This document shows positions 26,092 through 36,071 of a stretch of DNA of 64,000 nt, piece after piece. The stretch is taken from the NCBI RefSeq assembly GCF_002251795.1, contig NZ_NOXU01000031.1:124001-188000 (forward strand), written 5' to 3'. The notes under the pieces are model-generated. The model was not told where the DNA came from. It saw only the letters and a list, made by a program, of their open reading frames with translations, and did not search any database. Position numbers and translations under genes: made by a program. Position 1 is the stretch's first letter, and every line of letters starts with the position of its first letter. This stretch comes from Niveispirillum lacus (lineage in GTDB: Bacteria; Pseudomonadota; Alphaproteobacteria; Azospirillales; Azospirillaceae).

Positions 26092-27489
26092 TCAGACCGT
26101 CTCCCCTGTGCTTAAGGCCCTGACATGGCCTGTGAAATCGTCACCGCGGACTTCAAAGTTCGGATACTGGTCAAAACTGGCGCAGGCCGGGGAAAGCAGG
26201 ACAACCGGATGGTCGCGCTTTTCCAGCCTTGCATGAGCAAAGGCTTCCTTGACGGCCACGTCCATTGTGCCGCAACGCATATGTGGCACCCCCCGCGCGC
26301 TCAGCCATCGGGCGAAATCCTCGGTCGCGTCGCCGATCAGGAAGGCATAGGCGATCGAGGCCATGAAATCGTCCAGCCCGTCCAGGCCCGTATCTTTGGC
26401 CTTGCCGCCCAAGATCCAGTAGATGGGCTGGTAACAGGCCAGCGCTTTGGCTGCGGCGTCGGCATTGGTGGCCTTGCTGTCATTAATGAAGCGGACGCCG
26501 TCAATGGTGGCGACCAGGCTCTGGCGATGGGCCAAGCCGGGGAAGGTGCGCAAGCCATCCAGAATGTCAGCATGGCTGATCCCGACAGCCCGTGACAGGG
26601 CATAGGCAGCGGCAGCATTCTGCCAGTTGTGACGGCCCGGCAGGGCCGGCAGGGTCCGCAGGTCGGTAACGGGATGATGATGCCCGCCCCGGTCATCGAC
26701 CAGGATGCCATTCTCCACCCCGATGCCGCCACTAACGGGACCTTCGGCACTGATCCGGATCACCTTGCCGGGGAAGTCGCTGTCCAGTTCCAGGGCCATT
26801 CTGGCACAACGCGGATCGTCGATGCCGATCACAGCGACCTGGGTGCCCGTTGCCATTCCCTTCTGGAAGATCCTCTTCTTGGCAGCGATATAGCCATCCA
26901 TGCCGCCATGGCGGTCGAGATGGTCCGGCGTGATGTTCAGCAGGACCGCCGCGTCAAAGCCCAGCGAGGGCGTGAGTTCCAACTGATAGCTGGACATTTC
27001 CAGCACATAGACCCCGTCGGCGCCCAAGGGCTCGAACGACAGGGCCGGAATGCCGAGATTGCCGCCCACCTGCGTCGGCCGGCCCGTGCCGGCGATGATG
27101 TGGGCCACCAGCGAGGTGGTGGTGGATTTGCCGTTGGTGCCGGTGATGCCAAGATAGGTCGCGTTGGTCTGGGCCTGCCGCAGCAGTTCAATGTCGCTGA
27201 TGATCGGTACAGCTGCGGCCTTGGCTTTGGCGGCGACGGGATTGGGCGTCGGATGGGTGTGGGGGATGCCAGGCGACAGAACCAAGGCGTCAATGCCGGC
27301 AAAGTCGGTGTCGTGCAGGTTCGTCAGGTCGATCCCGGCTTCCGCAGCGGCCTTCTGCCCGCCGACACCATCGTCCCAAGCCAGAAGCACGGCCCCGGCC
27401 GCCTTCAAGGCGCGGGCCGCCATCAGGCCTGACCTGGCCAGACCCATCACCGCGATCCTGCGACCTTTCAGATGGCCAAGATCAATCAT
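26092..27489 (-). CDS. murD: UDP-N-acetylmuramoylalanine--D-glutamate ligase MurD
   Basis: A 465-residue Mur ligase adding D-Glu. Motifs are VMGLARSGLMAARAL (N-domain), ITGTNGKSTTTSLVAHI (ATP loop), LNITPDHLDRHGGMDGYIAAK and NDSKATNADAAAKAL, with LSPACASFDQYPNFEVRGDDF close to the C-terminus. The ATG at 27489 was chosen because GAGGG precedes it by six bases; a TTG four codons earlier is less likely. It begins eight bases after mraY. Confidence 0.97.
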   Translation of the reverse strand: MIDLGHLKGRRIAVMGLARSGLMAARALKAAGAVLLAWDDGVGGQKAAAEAGIDLTNLHDTDFAGIDALVLSPGIPHTHPTPNPVAAKAKAAAVPIISDIELLRQAQTNATYLGITGTNGKSTTTSLVAHIIAGTGRPTQVGGNLGIPALSFEPLGADGVYVLEMSSYQLELTPSLGFDAAVLLNITPDHLDRHGGMDGYIAAKKRIFQKGMATGTQVAVIGIDDPRCARMALELDSDFPGKVIRISAEGPVSGGIGVENGILVDDRGGHHHPVTDLRTLPALPGRHNWQNAAAAYALSRAVGISHADILDGLRTFPGLAHRQSLVATIDGVRFINDSKATNADAAAKALACYQPIYWILGGKAKDTGLDGLDDFMASIAYAFLIGDATEDFARWLSARGVPHMRCGTMDVAVKEAFAHARLEKRDHPVVLLSPACASFDQYPNFEVRGDDFTGHVRALSTGETV

Positions 27490-27497
27490 CGACGCCC

Positions 27498-28583
27498 TCA
27501 ACGCAGCTTCAAGGTGGACAGGCCGATCAGTGCCAGGATGACGGCAATGATCCAGAACCGGATGACGACGGTCGGTTCAGACCAGCCTTTCTTTTCAAAG
27601 TGATGGTGGATGGGCGCCATTCGGAACACCCGTTTGCCCGTCAGCTTGAACGATGCGACCTGGATCATGACCGATAGGGCCTCCAGCACGAACAGGCCGC
27701 CGACGATGGCCAATACCAGTTCATGCTTGGTGATGACCGAGATTGCACCCAGGGCTCCGCCGACCGAGAGCGAGCCTGTGTCGCCCATGAACACCATGGC
27801 GGGTGGTGCGTTGAACCACAGGAAGCCCAGGCCCGCCCCGACCAGCGCGCCGCAGAACACCGCCAACTCGCCCGTACCCGGTACGTGGTGGATACCCAGA
27901 TAGTTGGAAAAGATGGCATTGCCTGACAGATACGCAATCAGGCCAAAACAGGCAGCCGCGATCATGATCGGTACGGTTGCCAGCCCATCCAGCCCGTCCG
28001 TCAGGTTGACGGCGTGGCTGGACCCGATGATGACGACGATGGCAAATGGCACATAGAACCAGCCGAGCTGGATCAGCAGATCTTTGAAGAAGGGCAGGGC
28101 CAGGCCCGTCCCCATCTGCCAGGGCGTGACCATCAGGTACCAGGCGGTCGCAACTGCGGCCACGACCAGGGTCGCCACCAGTTTCACCTTCGACGACAGG
28201 CCCTTGGTGTTGCGCTTGGTCAGCTTCAGATAATCATCGCCGAACCCGACCAAACCAAACCCTACCGTGACCAGCAGCACGATCCAGGTATAGGTGTTGG
28301 TCAAATCGACCCACAGCAGCGTGGAGACGATCAATGCGATCATGATCATCAGGCCGCCCATGGTGGGCGTACCCTTCTTTTTCAGATGCGTTTCCGGGCC
28401 GTCCGTGCGGATTGGCTGACCCTCGCCCTGCTTGGATTTCAGCCAGCGGATGACGCGCGGCCCGATGACGAAGCTGATGATCAGCGCCGTCATCACGGCC
28501 CCGCCCGTCCGGAACGTGATGTACCGGAACAGGTTGAAGATCTGGAATTCGTCCGCCAGAGGGTAGAGCAGGTTATACAGCAT
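27498..28583 (-). CDS. mraY: Phospho-N-acetylmuramoyl-pentapeptide transferase MraY
   Basis: A 361-residue membrane enzyme that transfers phospho-MurNAc-pentapeptide to undecaprenyl phosphate, giving lipid I. Ten membrane segments are expected and seen. Signatures are [24 protein letters not shown] (Asp pair), [12 protein letters not shown] and the late [15 protein letters not shown] histidine motif. The start overlaps murF by 11 bases. Confidence 0.98.
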   Translation of the reverse strand: MLYNLLYPLADEFQIFNLFRYITFRTGGAVMTALIISFVIGPRVIRWLKSKQGEGQPIRTDGPETHLKKKGTPTMGGLMIMIALIVSTLLWVDLTNTYTWIVLLVTVGFGLVGFGDDYLKLTKRNTKGLSSKVKLVATLVVAAVATAWYLMVTPWQMGTGLALPFFKDLLIQLGWFYVPFAIVVIIGSSHAVNLTDGLDGLATVPIMIAAACFGLIAYLSGNAIFSNYLGIHHVPGTGELAVFCGALVGAGLGFLWFNAPPAMVFMGDTGSLSVGGALGAISVITKHELVLAIVGGLFVLEALSVMIQVASFKLTGKRVFRMAPIHHHFEKKGWSEPTVVIRFWIIAVILALIGLSTLKLR

Positions 28584-30054
28584 CGTTATCTCTCGGTTGC
28601 TCTGCCGCCTTATGCCCGGCGGCGTTCCCTTGCGGGTTATTATTCTGTTGTGTGCGGTCCAACGCCCTCAACGCCTCCACCACCAGCGCCATGCGGCTGC
28701 CGGCGGACCCTTTGACCATCAAGGCGTCGCCGGGTTTCACAGCGGCGATGACCAACGGGGCCAGGGTGGCGCTGTTGGGTGTATGCGCGCCGCGCTTGTC
28801 GGCGGGCAATGCGTCAAACAGATGGCGCATATGGGGACCGCAGCAGAAAATCAGATCGGTACCGGCCTTCACGAACGGTTCCGCAAGACCGGCATGCATC
28901 GAAGGCGCGTGCTCGCCCAGTTCGCGCATGTCGCCCAGAACGGCGATGCGCCGGCCCCCGGTCCCCAGTTCTGCCGCTCCCAGAACGCCCGCGGCGGCGG
29001 CCACGGAGACGGGCGAGGCGTTATAGCTTTCATCGATCAGCGTGAAGGCGCCGCCAGCAATCTCAATAGCCCGGCGCTGCCCGCGCCCCTTGATCGGGGC
29101 CAGACCGGCCAGCGCTTCCGCCGCCTCTGCGACATCCCCGCCTGCTGCCTTCACGGCCAGCAGGACGGCCAGCGAGTTCACCGCATGGTGTTTGCCGGGC
29201 AGGGGGATGGTGTAGGTGAGGTCGATCCCATCAATGCGGGCCGTCACCACGCCATGGTCGGCATAGCCCCGATAATCCAGCAACCGCCCATCCGCACCTT
29301 CATGCGTGCCAAACGACTGAATACGCGTCAGGCCCTGCGTGCGGGCAGCAGCCAGAAGGCGTGCATAATGGGCATTGTCACGCGGCAAGATGGCGGTGCC
29401 GGCAGTATCCATGCCCTCGAAGATCTCGGCCTTGGCATCGGCGATATGCTCGACACTGGCGAAGAATTCGATATGGACGGCTTCAACCGTCGTAATGATG
29501 GCGATATCGGGCCGCACCATGCGCGACAAGGGACCGATCTCCCCGGCATGGTTCATGCCCAGTTCGAACACCCCGAACTGGCTGTCAGCGGGAAAGCGCG
29601 ACAGGGACAGGGGCACGCCCCAATGATTGTTCAAGGACCCGACGGTCGCAAAGGTTTTGCCCTGGCTGTCCAGGGCAACCTTCAGCGCCTCCTTGGTGCC
29701 CGTCTTGCCGACCGACCCGGTGACAGCGATGATCCTGCCGCCGGCGCGTACCCGGCCCATCCGGCCCAGGTCCTGCAGGGCCAGCATCGTGTCATCCACC
29801 TTGATCAGGCGGGCATCACCTTCCAAGCCCTTGGGGATCTCAGCCACGATAGCGCCGGCCGCCCCCAGGCTCAGGGCGTGCGCAACAAAGGCATGGCCGT
29901 CGAAATTCGGTCCCTTCAGGGGGATGAACAGATCACCCTTGGCAATGGTGCGGCTGTCAATGGACACGCCTGTAACGGTCCAGGCAGCATCGCCCAGCGC
30001 CTTGCCATTGCAGGCCGCCGCCACTTCATTGCCAGTCCACAGGATGTCTGACAT
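28573..30054 (-). CDS. murF: UDP-MurNAc-tripeptide--D-Ala-D-Ala ligase MurF
   Basis: A 493-residue Mur ligase completing the UDP-MurNAc-pentapeptide. It begins [17 protein letters not shown]. The ATP loop is [38 protein letters not shown] and [14 protein letters not shown] are the conserved central and C-domain motifs. The C-terminus has a 30-residue Asn/Gln/Ala-rich tail not typical of the core. The ATG at 30054 follows GAAGGGTGGG. A 188-base gap separates it from murE with nothing obvious in it. Confidence 0.97.
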   Translation of the reverse strand: MSDILWTGNEVAAACNGKALGDAAWTVTGVSIDSRTIAKGDLFIPLKGPNFDGHAFVAHALSLGAAGAIVAEIPKGLEGDARLIKVDDTMLALQDLGRMGRVRAGGRIIAVTGSVGKTGTKEALKVALDSQGKTFATVGSLNNHWGVPLSLSRFPADSQFGVFELGMNHAGEIGPLSRMVRPDIAIITTVEAVHIEFFASVEHIADAKAEIFEGMDTAGTAILPRDNAHYARLLAAARTQGLTRIQSFGTHEGADGRLLDYRGYADHGVVTARIDGIDLTYTIPLPGKHHAVNSLAVLLAVKAAGGDVAEAAEALAGLAPIKGRGQRRAIEIAGGAFTLIDESYNASPVSVAAAAGVLGAAELGTGGRRIAVLGDMRELGEHAPSMHAGLAEPFVKAGTDLIFCCGPHMRHLFDALPADKRGAHTPNSATLAPLVIAAVKPGDALMVKGSAGSRMALVVEALRALDRTQQNNNPQGNAAGHKAAEQPRDNDAV

Positions 30055-30242
30055 CCCACACCCACCCTTCAAAAGGCACCAGACCCAAACTCACGCCGTC
30101 GGCATAGAGGAACGACCTTCTGCCAGTCCTTTAAGCCCCTCAGTCGCCAGCGCCCCCACCCGTGGGCTTTGGCTTACGCGGCACGGGCCCGCGCGGCGGC
30201 GGTCGCCGCCATGCCATCGGTCAGACATTCCGACCGCTGGCA

Positions 30243-31712
30243 TCACAGACCCGCCACGACCTGACGTGCCACGCTGGCATCATCGAAGGGACGGACCTCC
30301 GTCCCCACGATCTGCCCCTGCTCATGCCCCTTGCCGGCGATGATCAGCACGTCGCCTGGCCCCAGTTCGCCGATGGCTACCGCAATGGCCTTGGCCCGGT
30401 CATCCACTTCCAGGGCGCCAGGACAGGCCGCCATGATCGCGGCCCGGATTGTGGCCGGGACCTCACTGCGCGGATTGTCGTCGGTAACGATGCAGCGGTC
30501 GGCCAGCTTGGCCGCGATGGCGCCCATCATGGGCCGCTTGCCCGTATCCCGGTCGCCGCCGCAGCCAAACACGACCGACAGCTTGCCATGCGTATGCGGT
30601 CGGGCCGCGCGCAAAACCGTCTCCAACCCGTCCGGCGTGTGAGCGTAATCCACATAGACCGCCGCACCGTTCTTGGGGGTTGCAACCCTCTCAAGCCGGC
30701 CGCGCACGCCCGTCAGTATGGCAAGCTGGTCAGCGGCCTTGTCCGCATCCTCACCGGTGCCGATAGCCAGACCCAGGGCGCACAGCGCGTTCCACACCTG
30801 GAACCGCCCGACCAGCGGCATTTCCACGGTCCGACGCTTCCCGAAAATCTCCAACTCCAGACGCTGCCCATGGGGCAGGGGCGTCACGTTGATGACGCGC
30901 AGTTCCCGGCCCGCCTCGCCAAAGCTGATAACCGTTTGCTTGCGGGCATGGGCACAGGCGGCGATCTGGTCGAATTCCGGGATGTCGGCATTGATGACGG
31001 CGGTCGCCCCCTTGGGCATCACGCGGTCGAACAGCATCAGCTTGGCCTTCAGATAGGCCTCCATGGTGCCGTGATAATCCAGATGGTCGCGTGTCAGATT
31101 GGTGAAACCGGCCGCGGACACCAGCACCCCGTCCAGCCGGAACTGATCCAGCCCATGGCTGGAGGCTTCCAGCGCCAGATGGGTGACGCCAGCCCTGGCG
31201 ACATCGGCCAGGGTCGCGTGCAGCGCCACCGGGTCGGGTGTGGTCAGGCTGTCGGTTTGCGGGAAGCCAGGGGCGACAAGACCCAGCGTACCCATGGCGC
31301 CGGCCTTATGGCCTATACCGGCCCAGATCTGGCGCGTGAACTGCGCCGTACTGGTCTTCCCATTGGTGCCGGTTACGGCGGCGATCCGTGAAGGCTGCTC
31401 CCCGGAAAAGGAGGCCGCCAGCAGGGCCAGACGCCGGCGGGGATTGGCATCTTCGATCAGGGTCACATGTTCGGCACCGGCGGGCAGGCTGGTGCCCTTG
31501 GGCGCCAGAATGGCAACGGCCCCAGCGGCGACGGCGTGCGGAATGAAATCACGCCCATCACGCAGTGTGCCCGGCAACGCGGCGAACAGCGTTCCGGGCA
31601 CGACCTTGCGGCTATCCGCCGTCAGGTTGGTGATGGGTGGGTCGCGTTCCAGCGCCAGCGCCGATACCGCCAGTTCTGTGCGTGATGCCATGATCTCCGA
31701 CAGCCTTTTCAT
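30243..31712 (-). CDS. murE: UDP-MurNAc-L-Ala-D-Glu--2,6-diaminopimelate ligase MurE
   Basis: A 489-residue Mur ligase. The ATP loop is VTGTNGKTSTAQFTRQIW. EASSHGLDQFRLDGV and TRDHLDYHGTMEAYL follow. The motif DDNPRSE matches the DNPR signature for meso-diaminopimelate rather than lysine, as expected for a Gram-negative wall. The ATG at 31712 shares a base with the ftsI stop (TGATG), so translation is coupled. Confidence 0.97.
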   Translation of the reverse strand: MKRLSEIMASRTELAVSALALERDPPITNLTADSRKVVPGTLFAALPGTLRDGRDFIPHAVAAGAVAILAPKGTSLPAGAEHVTLIEDANPRRRLALLAASFSGEQPSRIAAVTGTNGKTSTAQFTRQIWAGIGHKAGAMGTLGLVAPGFPQTDSLTTPDPVALHATLADVARAGVTHLALEASSHGLDQFRLDGVLVSAAGFTNLTRDHLDYHGTMEAYLKAKLMLFDRVMPKGATAVINADIPEFDQIAACAHARKQTVISFGEAGRELRVINVTPLPHGQRLELEIFGKRRTVEMPLVGRFQVWNALCALGLAIGTGEDADKAADQLAILTGVRGRLERVATPKNGAAVYVDYAHTPDGLETVLRAARPHTHGKLSVVFGCGGDRDTGKRPMMGAIAAKLADRCIVTDDNPRSEVPATIRAAIMAACPGALEVDDRAKAIAVAIGELGPGDVLIIAGKGHEQGQIVGTEVRPFDDASVARQVVAGL

Positions 31713-33532
31713 CAATCGCGATCTTCCCCGGAAGTCATGGTGACGGGGATTGCCGCCACTTGGGCACCCGTGCCGCTGCCGGGCGCCGGCGGGGGACGGA
31801 TGGCCAGGGCCTGAATGATCTCCGGTGCATTGGCGTCCTGCGGCTTCACACCCAGCAGCGGGCCGATCTGCGCCACGATATTGCCCACGGTCGGCGCGGC
31901 GACCCAGCCCCCGGTGGCAAAACCGAAGGTCTTCTTGGTGCCCTTAGGCTCATCCACCATCACATAGATGGCGTAGCGCGGATCATTCATGGGGAACGCG
32001 CCAGCAAAGCTGGAGATGCGGGCATTGGCAGCGTAGGAGCGACCTTTGACCTTATCAGCCGTACCCGTCTTTCCCCCCACAAGATAGCCGGCGGCATCAG
32101 CCTTGGTGGCGGTCCCTTCGGTGACCACCAGGCGCATCAGCTTGCGAACCTGGTCCGACGTCTTTTCGGAAATGATACGCGTGCCGGGAATCTCGTTGAC
32201 ATTATCCCGCACCAGCAATGTGGCCGGATGCATGACGCCGCCATTAACGGTACCGCCGACGGCGGCCATCAGGTGAACCGGGCTGACCGACATGCCATGA
32301 CCAAAGCTGATGGTCATCATGTTCACTTCACGCCACGGGTTGGGCACCATGGGCCAACCGCGTTCAGGGACTTCCAGGTTGGCCTGGCGCAGGAAGCCCA
32401 GCTTGGCCATGAAGTCCTTCTGCGCCTGCGGGCCAACCTCCATTGCCATCTTCACCGAACCGATATTCGACGAGTGCTTGAACACGTCGGCCACATCCAT
32501 CCACTTATTCTCCGGATGGAAGTCGCTGATGGTGAAGCGACCGATGCGGATGGGCCGTGTCGCATCGAACATGTCGTTCATATGGACCTGGCCGGATTCC
32601 AGGGCCATGGCCGTGTTAAAGATCTTGAAGGTGGACCCCATTTCATACACGCCCAGCGTGTTGCGGTTGAACCGGGGATCCGTATCCTGTTCTTCCTGCG
32701 GCGGCGGCGGGGCATGCGGGTCGAAGTCGGGAACAGACACCATGCCCAGGATTTCACCGGTCTTCACATCCATGACCATGCCGGCGGCACCGATGGCGCG
32801 GAACTCCTCCACCGCGTTCACCAGTTCCTTGCGCAGCACATGCTGCAACCGTACATCGATGGACAGGCGCAGCGGCTCGTCGTTTTCCTTCAGACGGGTG
32901 TCAAAGGCCTGCTCGATACCCATCAGACCGTTATTGTCCACGCCGCTGAACCCGACGACATGGGCGGCCAGATTACCCTGCGGATAGACGCGGCGCTCCT
33001 CGCGCTGGAAATTCAGGCCGGGAATGCCCAGACGGAAAATCTCCTGCTGCTGGCGGGGGCTGAGATTGCGTTTGATCCAGACAAAGCGCTTGTCCGACTT
33101 CAGGTCAGCCATCAGCGCGACCGGGTCGAGTTCCGGCAGGACCCGGGTCAGATGCTGCACCGCTTCGTTGGCGTCCAGGATCAGCTTGGGATCGGCGAAC
33201 AGGGACGCGGTGTGCAGGGACGTGGCCAGCAAAACGCCGTTGCGATCCACAATGTCGGCGCGGACCTGCGGCATGGTCCGCGCCGCAGCCCGCGCGACCG
33301 AGGGTTCCTTGGCTCCGCCGAAGCTCACGGTCGCATCCACCAGTTTCGCCCCGACGGCACCGAAACCGACCGTGAAAGCGGCCATCATGACAACCAGACG
33401 GGACTTGCCCATCGCCAGCGCCCCAGCGGCCCGACCATTGACGCGGATGCGGGGTTCCGGGCGACCGCTCTGACCGTGCCGGTCCCCGCCGGCCAGATCA
33501 AATCCCGTCAGGCTGTAATTGATCTCGGTCAT
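31712..33532 (-). CDS. ftsI: Septal peptidoglycan transpeptidase FtsI (PBP3)
   Basis: A 606-residue class B penicillin-binding protein that crosslinks septal wall with FtsW. A short cytoplasmic part precedes one membrane helix (LVVMMAAFTVGFGAVGA, about residues 46-62). A pedestal domain follows, then the transpeptidase with the active-site motif STFK (Ser300, Lys303), SSN (354-356) and KTGT (from 488). It overlaps ftsL by four bases and murE by one. The C-terminus has a short Pro-rich extension. Confidence 0.97.
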   Translation of the reverse strand: MTEINYSLTGFDLAGGDRHGQSGRPEPRIRVNGRAAGALAMGKSRLVVMMAAFTVGFGAVGAKLVDATVSFGGAKEPSVARAAARTMPQVRADIVDRNGVLLATSLHTASLFADPKLILDANEAVQHLTRVLPELDPVALMADLKSDKRFVWIKRNLSPRQQQEIFRLGIPGLNFQREERRVYPQGNLAAHVVGFSGVDNNGLMGIEQAFDTRLKENDEPLRLSIDVRLQHVLRKELVNAVEEFRAIGAAGMVMDVKTGEILGMVSVPDFDPHAPPPPQEEQDTDPRFNRNTLGVYEMGSTFKIFNTAMALESGQVHMNDMFDATRPIRIGRFTISDFHPENKWMDVADVFKHSSNIGSVKMAMEVGPQAQKDFMAKLGFLRQANLEVPERGWPMVPNPWREVNMMTISFGHGMSVSPVHLMAAVGGTVNGGVMHPATLLVRDNVNEIPGTRIISEKTSDQVRKLMRLVVTEGTATKADAAGYLVGGKTGTADKVKGRSYAANARISSFAGAFPMNDPRYAIYVMVDEPKGTKKTFGFATGGWVAAPTVGNIVAQIGPLLGVKPQDANAPEIIQALAIRPPPAPGSGTGAQVAAIPVTMTSGEDRD

Positions 33533-33975
33533 CGCGTGGCTCCATACTTCGCCAGGATCACCGGCCCTTCGGGCTGACGGCGTGACGGGGCGGAAGGAAC
33601 GGGGGGCGCCTTTGGCATCGGCGCGCGGTCGATCATGTCGGGCGCACGGCTGCCGGGTTTGCGGCTAGGGATCGGGGTGAAGGGCGGCGGCTGGTTCGGG
33701 TCCTTGTCTGGCAAACCAGCCAGATTGGCGATCTGGGCAGCGTTGGTCGCCTGTAAAAGAAGATGTTCAGCGGACAGTTTTTCCAGACGGGTCGGGTCGT
33801 TGAGATAAGCCCATTCCGCCTTGAGCACCTGAATGGCCTCCTGCTCCGACACGATGGCGCGGTTCAGGCGAGACAGTTCCTGCTCCTGCTCCTGTGCCTT
33901 GTAGCTGGTCTGGTACAGGATGCCGCTGGCGGCACAGGACACGGCGATCCAGACGATGGTGGACTTCCCGATCAT
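33529..33975 (-). CDS. ftsL: Cell division protein FtsL
   Basis: A 148-residue bitopic protein of the FtsQLB subcomplex. One membrane helix near the N-terminus ([20 protein letters not shown]) leads into a coiled coil ([20 protein letters not shown]) and the typical [20 protein letters not shown] segment. A Pro-rich tail of about 60 residues is longer than in enteric FtsL but common in Alphaproteobacteria. It overlaps rsmH and ftsI by four bases each (ATGA). Confidence 0.92.
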   Translation of the reverse strand: MIGKSTIVWIAVSCAASGILYQTSYKAQEQEQELSRLNRAIVSEQEAIQVLKAEWAYLNDPTRLEKLSAEHLLLQATNAAQIANLAGLPDKDPNQPPPFTPIPSRKPGSRAPDMIDRAPMPKAPPVPSAPSRRQPEGPVILAKYGATR

Positions 33976-34940
33976 GCGGCTTCTCCCTGTGCCCAGGCTG
34001 GCGCCTCGGTACGGATGGCGGTGCGCAGCCGGGCGGACCGGGCGCGCGGGTTGCGGGCCTGCTCTTCGGCACCCGGACCGGTGCCGGATTTGGACAACAG
34101 GCGGAAGGTGGGGGCAGGGCCGGTTGCGGCCGGGCCGGGCATATGGCGCGACGGGCCCGGCAAATTGCCTGACCGTTCACGCATGAAGTCCTTGACCAAC
34201 CGGTCTTCCAGCGAATGGAAGGTGACAACGCACAACCGACCGCCCGGCGACAGCAGCCGTTCAGCAGCAGCCAGCGCGCGTTCCAACTCGCCCAGTTCGT
34301 CATTCACATGAATACGCAGTCCCTGGAAACTGCGGGTCGCCGGGTCGATCCCGTCCTTGGATTTCGGCACGCAGGACCGGATGACATCAGCCAGGTCGCT
34401 GGTGCGCTCAAACTTCTGTTCCGCGCGGCGCAGGACGATGGCGCGGGCCACCCGCCGGGACAGCCGTTCCTCGCCATATCGATAAAAGATATCGGCTAGC
34501 TCCGTCTCATCTGCGCTATTCACGACATCGGCCGCAGTCGGGCCGGTATTGCCCATGCGCATGTCCAGCGGCCCATCGAAGCGGAAGCTGAACCCGCGTT
34601 CCGGTGTATCAATCTGTGGTGAAGACACACCGATATCCAGAACGATGGCATCGACCTTGGTTACGCCGACCATCGCCAACAGTGCTTCCATGTCCCCGAA
34701 ACAGCCATTCAGCAGGGTCAGGCGCGGTGCATAGGCCTGAATCAGTGGCTGGGCGCGTTCATGGGCAGCCGGGTCACGGTCGATCGCGAACAGGCGAATT
34801 GCGGCACTGTCCAGCAGGGCGCGGCTGTACCCCCCCGCCCCAAAGGTGCCGTCTACCACCGTCTCCCCGGTACGGACGGCCATGTCATGGACGATTTCGT
34901 TCAAAAGTACGGGGATATGGACGGGCTGGTGGCTCATCAT
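33972..34940 (-). CDS. rsmH: 16S rRNA (cytosine-1402 N4) methyltransferase RsmH (MraW)
   Basis: A 322-residue SAM-dependent methyltransferase acting on the ribosomal P site. [13 protein letters not shown], the SAM loop [34 protein letters not shown] and the C-terminal [18 protein letters not shown] motif are all present. Two in-frame ATGs (34940 and 34937) overlap the mraZ stop in slightly different ways; either implies coupling with mraZ. Confidence 0.97.
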   Translation of the reverse strand: MMSHQPVHIPVLLNEIVHDMAVRTGETVVDGTFGAGGYSRALLDSAAIRLFAIDRDPAAHERAQPLIQAYAPRLTLLNGCFGDMEALLAMVGVTKVDAIVLDIGVSSPQIDTPERGFSFRFDGPLDMRMGNTGPTAADVVNSADETELADIFYRYGEERLSRRVARAIVLRRAEQKFERTSDLADVIRSCVPKSKDGIDPATRSFQGLRIHVNDELGELERALAAAERLLSPGGRLCVVTFHSLEDRLVKDFMRERSGNLPGPSRHMPGPAATGPAPTFRLLSKSGTGPGAEEQARNPRARSARLRTAIRTEAPAWAQGEAA

Positions 34941-35428
34941 TCCCCCTTCGCCAGGCCCTTGGCCTTGGCCAGCACAGTTGAAAGGGAGATGTTGTTGGTC
35001 CGGGCCTGTTCACGCACCGCCTGTTCGTGGGCGGCAAACGCGACCGGGTCCCACAATTGGAACGTATTGCGCCGACCGATGAAGGTTACATTCTCGGTGA
35101 TTCCGGCGAAATTCATCAGGTGGTCAGGCAGGACCACACGACCCTCGGGATCCAGCGTCAATTGTGCCGACTGACCATAGACTGTGGTCTCGATCAGTTC
35201 GCGCTCATCATCCGGCATGTTCGGATTGTCCAGCGCCTCTGACAGCTTCTCCAGGTAAGACAGCGGAGCCGCATCCAGGGCGAGTGCCTTCAGCGAGGGG
35301 AAGACCACCATTTCCGTGGGCGCACCGGCTTCCAGCCCTGCCGACAAGGTCGAGCGGAAGGGAGCGGGGATAGATACCCGACCCTTCTTGTCAACCTTGT
35401 TGACATATGTGGACAGGAACAAGCCCAT
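34937..35428 (-). CDS. mraZ: Division and cell wall cluster repressor MraZ
   Basis: A 163-residue AbrB-like DNA-binding protein forming ring-shaped oligomers; it represses its own cluster in studied bacteria. Two SpoVT/AbrB-like repeats are seen: [17 protein letters not shown] near the N-terminus and [19 protein letters not shown] in the second half, each with the DXXGR core. The ATG at 35428 follows AAGGTGGGG; an in-frame GTG sits just before it. A 10-bp-phased TGGG array about 105 bases upstream is its likely operator. Confidence 0.96.
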   Translation of the reverse strand: MGLFLSTYVNKVDKKGRVSIPAPFRSTLSAGLEAGAPTEMVVFPSLKALALDAAPLSYLEKLSEALDNPNMPDDERELIETTVYGQSAQLTLDPEGRVVLPDHLMNFAGITENVTFIGRRNTFQLWDPVAFAAHEQAVREQARTNNISLSTVLAKAKGLAKGE

Positions 35429-35532
35429 CACGCCCCACCTTGCTGGTGCCGCCCCGGCACCGGATTTCCCGCCGACCCCTTCAACGCCCTGTCGATCACC
35501 CCTTCCGATACGGCCATGTCGGCGGCATCATC

Positions 35533-35607
35533 TGGGCATGAATGGGCTGATGGTCCCTGTCATTGGGTAGGTATGGGATATCATGGGAAATCGTGGGCGG
35601 TAAAGGG
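35533..35607 (-). promoter_or_regulatory. MraZ operator array (phased TGGG repeats)
   Basis: TGGG occurs at 35533, 35543, 35564, 35574, 35584 and 35594, with a degenerate AGGG at 35604. The last run is spaced exactly 10 bases, that is TGGGN-N5 repeats, the arrangement described for MraZ-binding repeats in Escherichia coli. It lies 105-180 bases upstream of mraZ. The TGGG strand is the one opposite to the mraZ coding strand. Confidence 0.8.
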
Positions 35608-35628
35608 GGGATAATAATCTTTCCCGCC

Positions 35629-35857
35629 GATTCAGCATTTTTCCACAGCCGACGACTCGATCTGTGGATAAATTGCTGAACAAGAAGATAAAGAAGTTGA
35701 TTGCTCAAGATATTCTTTGTTTTTCTTGTTGAACATCGATTCGATGCCGCTGACAGATTGCAGGATATAGATTCTGGATAAGGATCAATACTTACGATTA
35801 AGCCGAACGGACAGGTTGTTTTTCTGATATTTAGAAATTTGAAATAATCCCAGATTC
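35629..35857. promoter_or_regulatory. Five GANTC sites in the mraZ leader
   Basis: GATTC 35629-35633, GACTC 35654-35658, GATTC 35738-35742, GATTC 35770-35774 and GATTC 35853-35857. GANTC is methylated by CcrM in most Alphaproteobacteria, and clustered sites in division-gene promoters can make expression depend on the replication state. Confidence 0.5.
35639..35671. promoter_or_regulatory. Inverted pair of DnaA-box-like sequences
   Basis: TTTTCCACA (35639-35647, one mismatch to TTATCCACA) and a perfect DnaA box on the minus strand (TGTGGATAA at 35663-35671), arranged as an inverted repeat. A third near match, TCTGGATAA, is at 35773-35781. DnaA acts as a transcription factor on some division genes; an actual origin is unlikely here. 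Confidence 0.5.
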
Positions 35858-35921
35858 ACGGAAGATAGATCGAATTCCGTGATATTTAAATTTCAAAGAG
35901 GCAAGCCGCGCCTATATATAG

Positions 35922-35960
35922 TGGGAAAAATCCCGAATATGCCCCCAAATATAGGGGGCA
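35922..35960 (-). terminator. Possible rnpB terminator
   Basis: TGCCCCC (35940-35946) / GGGGGCA (35954-35960) with a 7-base loop. On the minus strand it is followed within 15 bases by a second small stem with TTTTT. It lies about 110 bases downstream of the mature RNase P RNA end, so assignment to rnpB is tentative. Confidence 0.45.
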
Positions 35961-36071
35961 AGCGGACTAATCCGGTTAATTTGCTGGGGTTGTGGCTGTG
36001 ATGCTGCTCACACCCTCTTTATGTTTTGTAAATATATTCACCCGAACTCGTGCGGTGCAGCAAGATAAAGA

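Larger units (their letters stand above)
35429..36071. other. AT-rich spacer between rnpB and mraZ
   Basis: The longest gene-free stretch (643 bases). The segment 35600-36040 is conspicuously AT-rich compared with the GC-rich genes around it. It contains the MraZ-type array, DnaA-box-like elements, five GANTC sites and a possible rnpB terminator, each listed separately. Short open frames here (for example minus strand 35496-35708) have no coding character. No clear -35/-10 pair could be fixed. Confidence 0.7.

Noticed and set aside
31760-33577. A 605-codon open frame antisense to ftsI
   Set aside because: Same effect of third-position GC bias. No start region or motif, and ftsI is unmistakable.
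35496-35708. A 70-codon frame in the mraZ leader
   Set aside because: It crosses the phased TGGG array and the DnaA boxes, has no ribosome-binding site, and the composition follows the AT-rich DNA.
35429-36071. Chromosomal replication origin
   Set aside because: There are DnaA-box-like sites and AT-rich DNA, but no dnaA, hemE, parAB or gidA neighbours and only one perfect box. A regulatory role is more likely. Whole-chromosome GC skew would decide.
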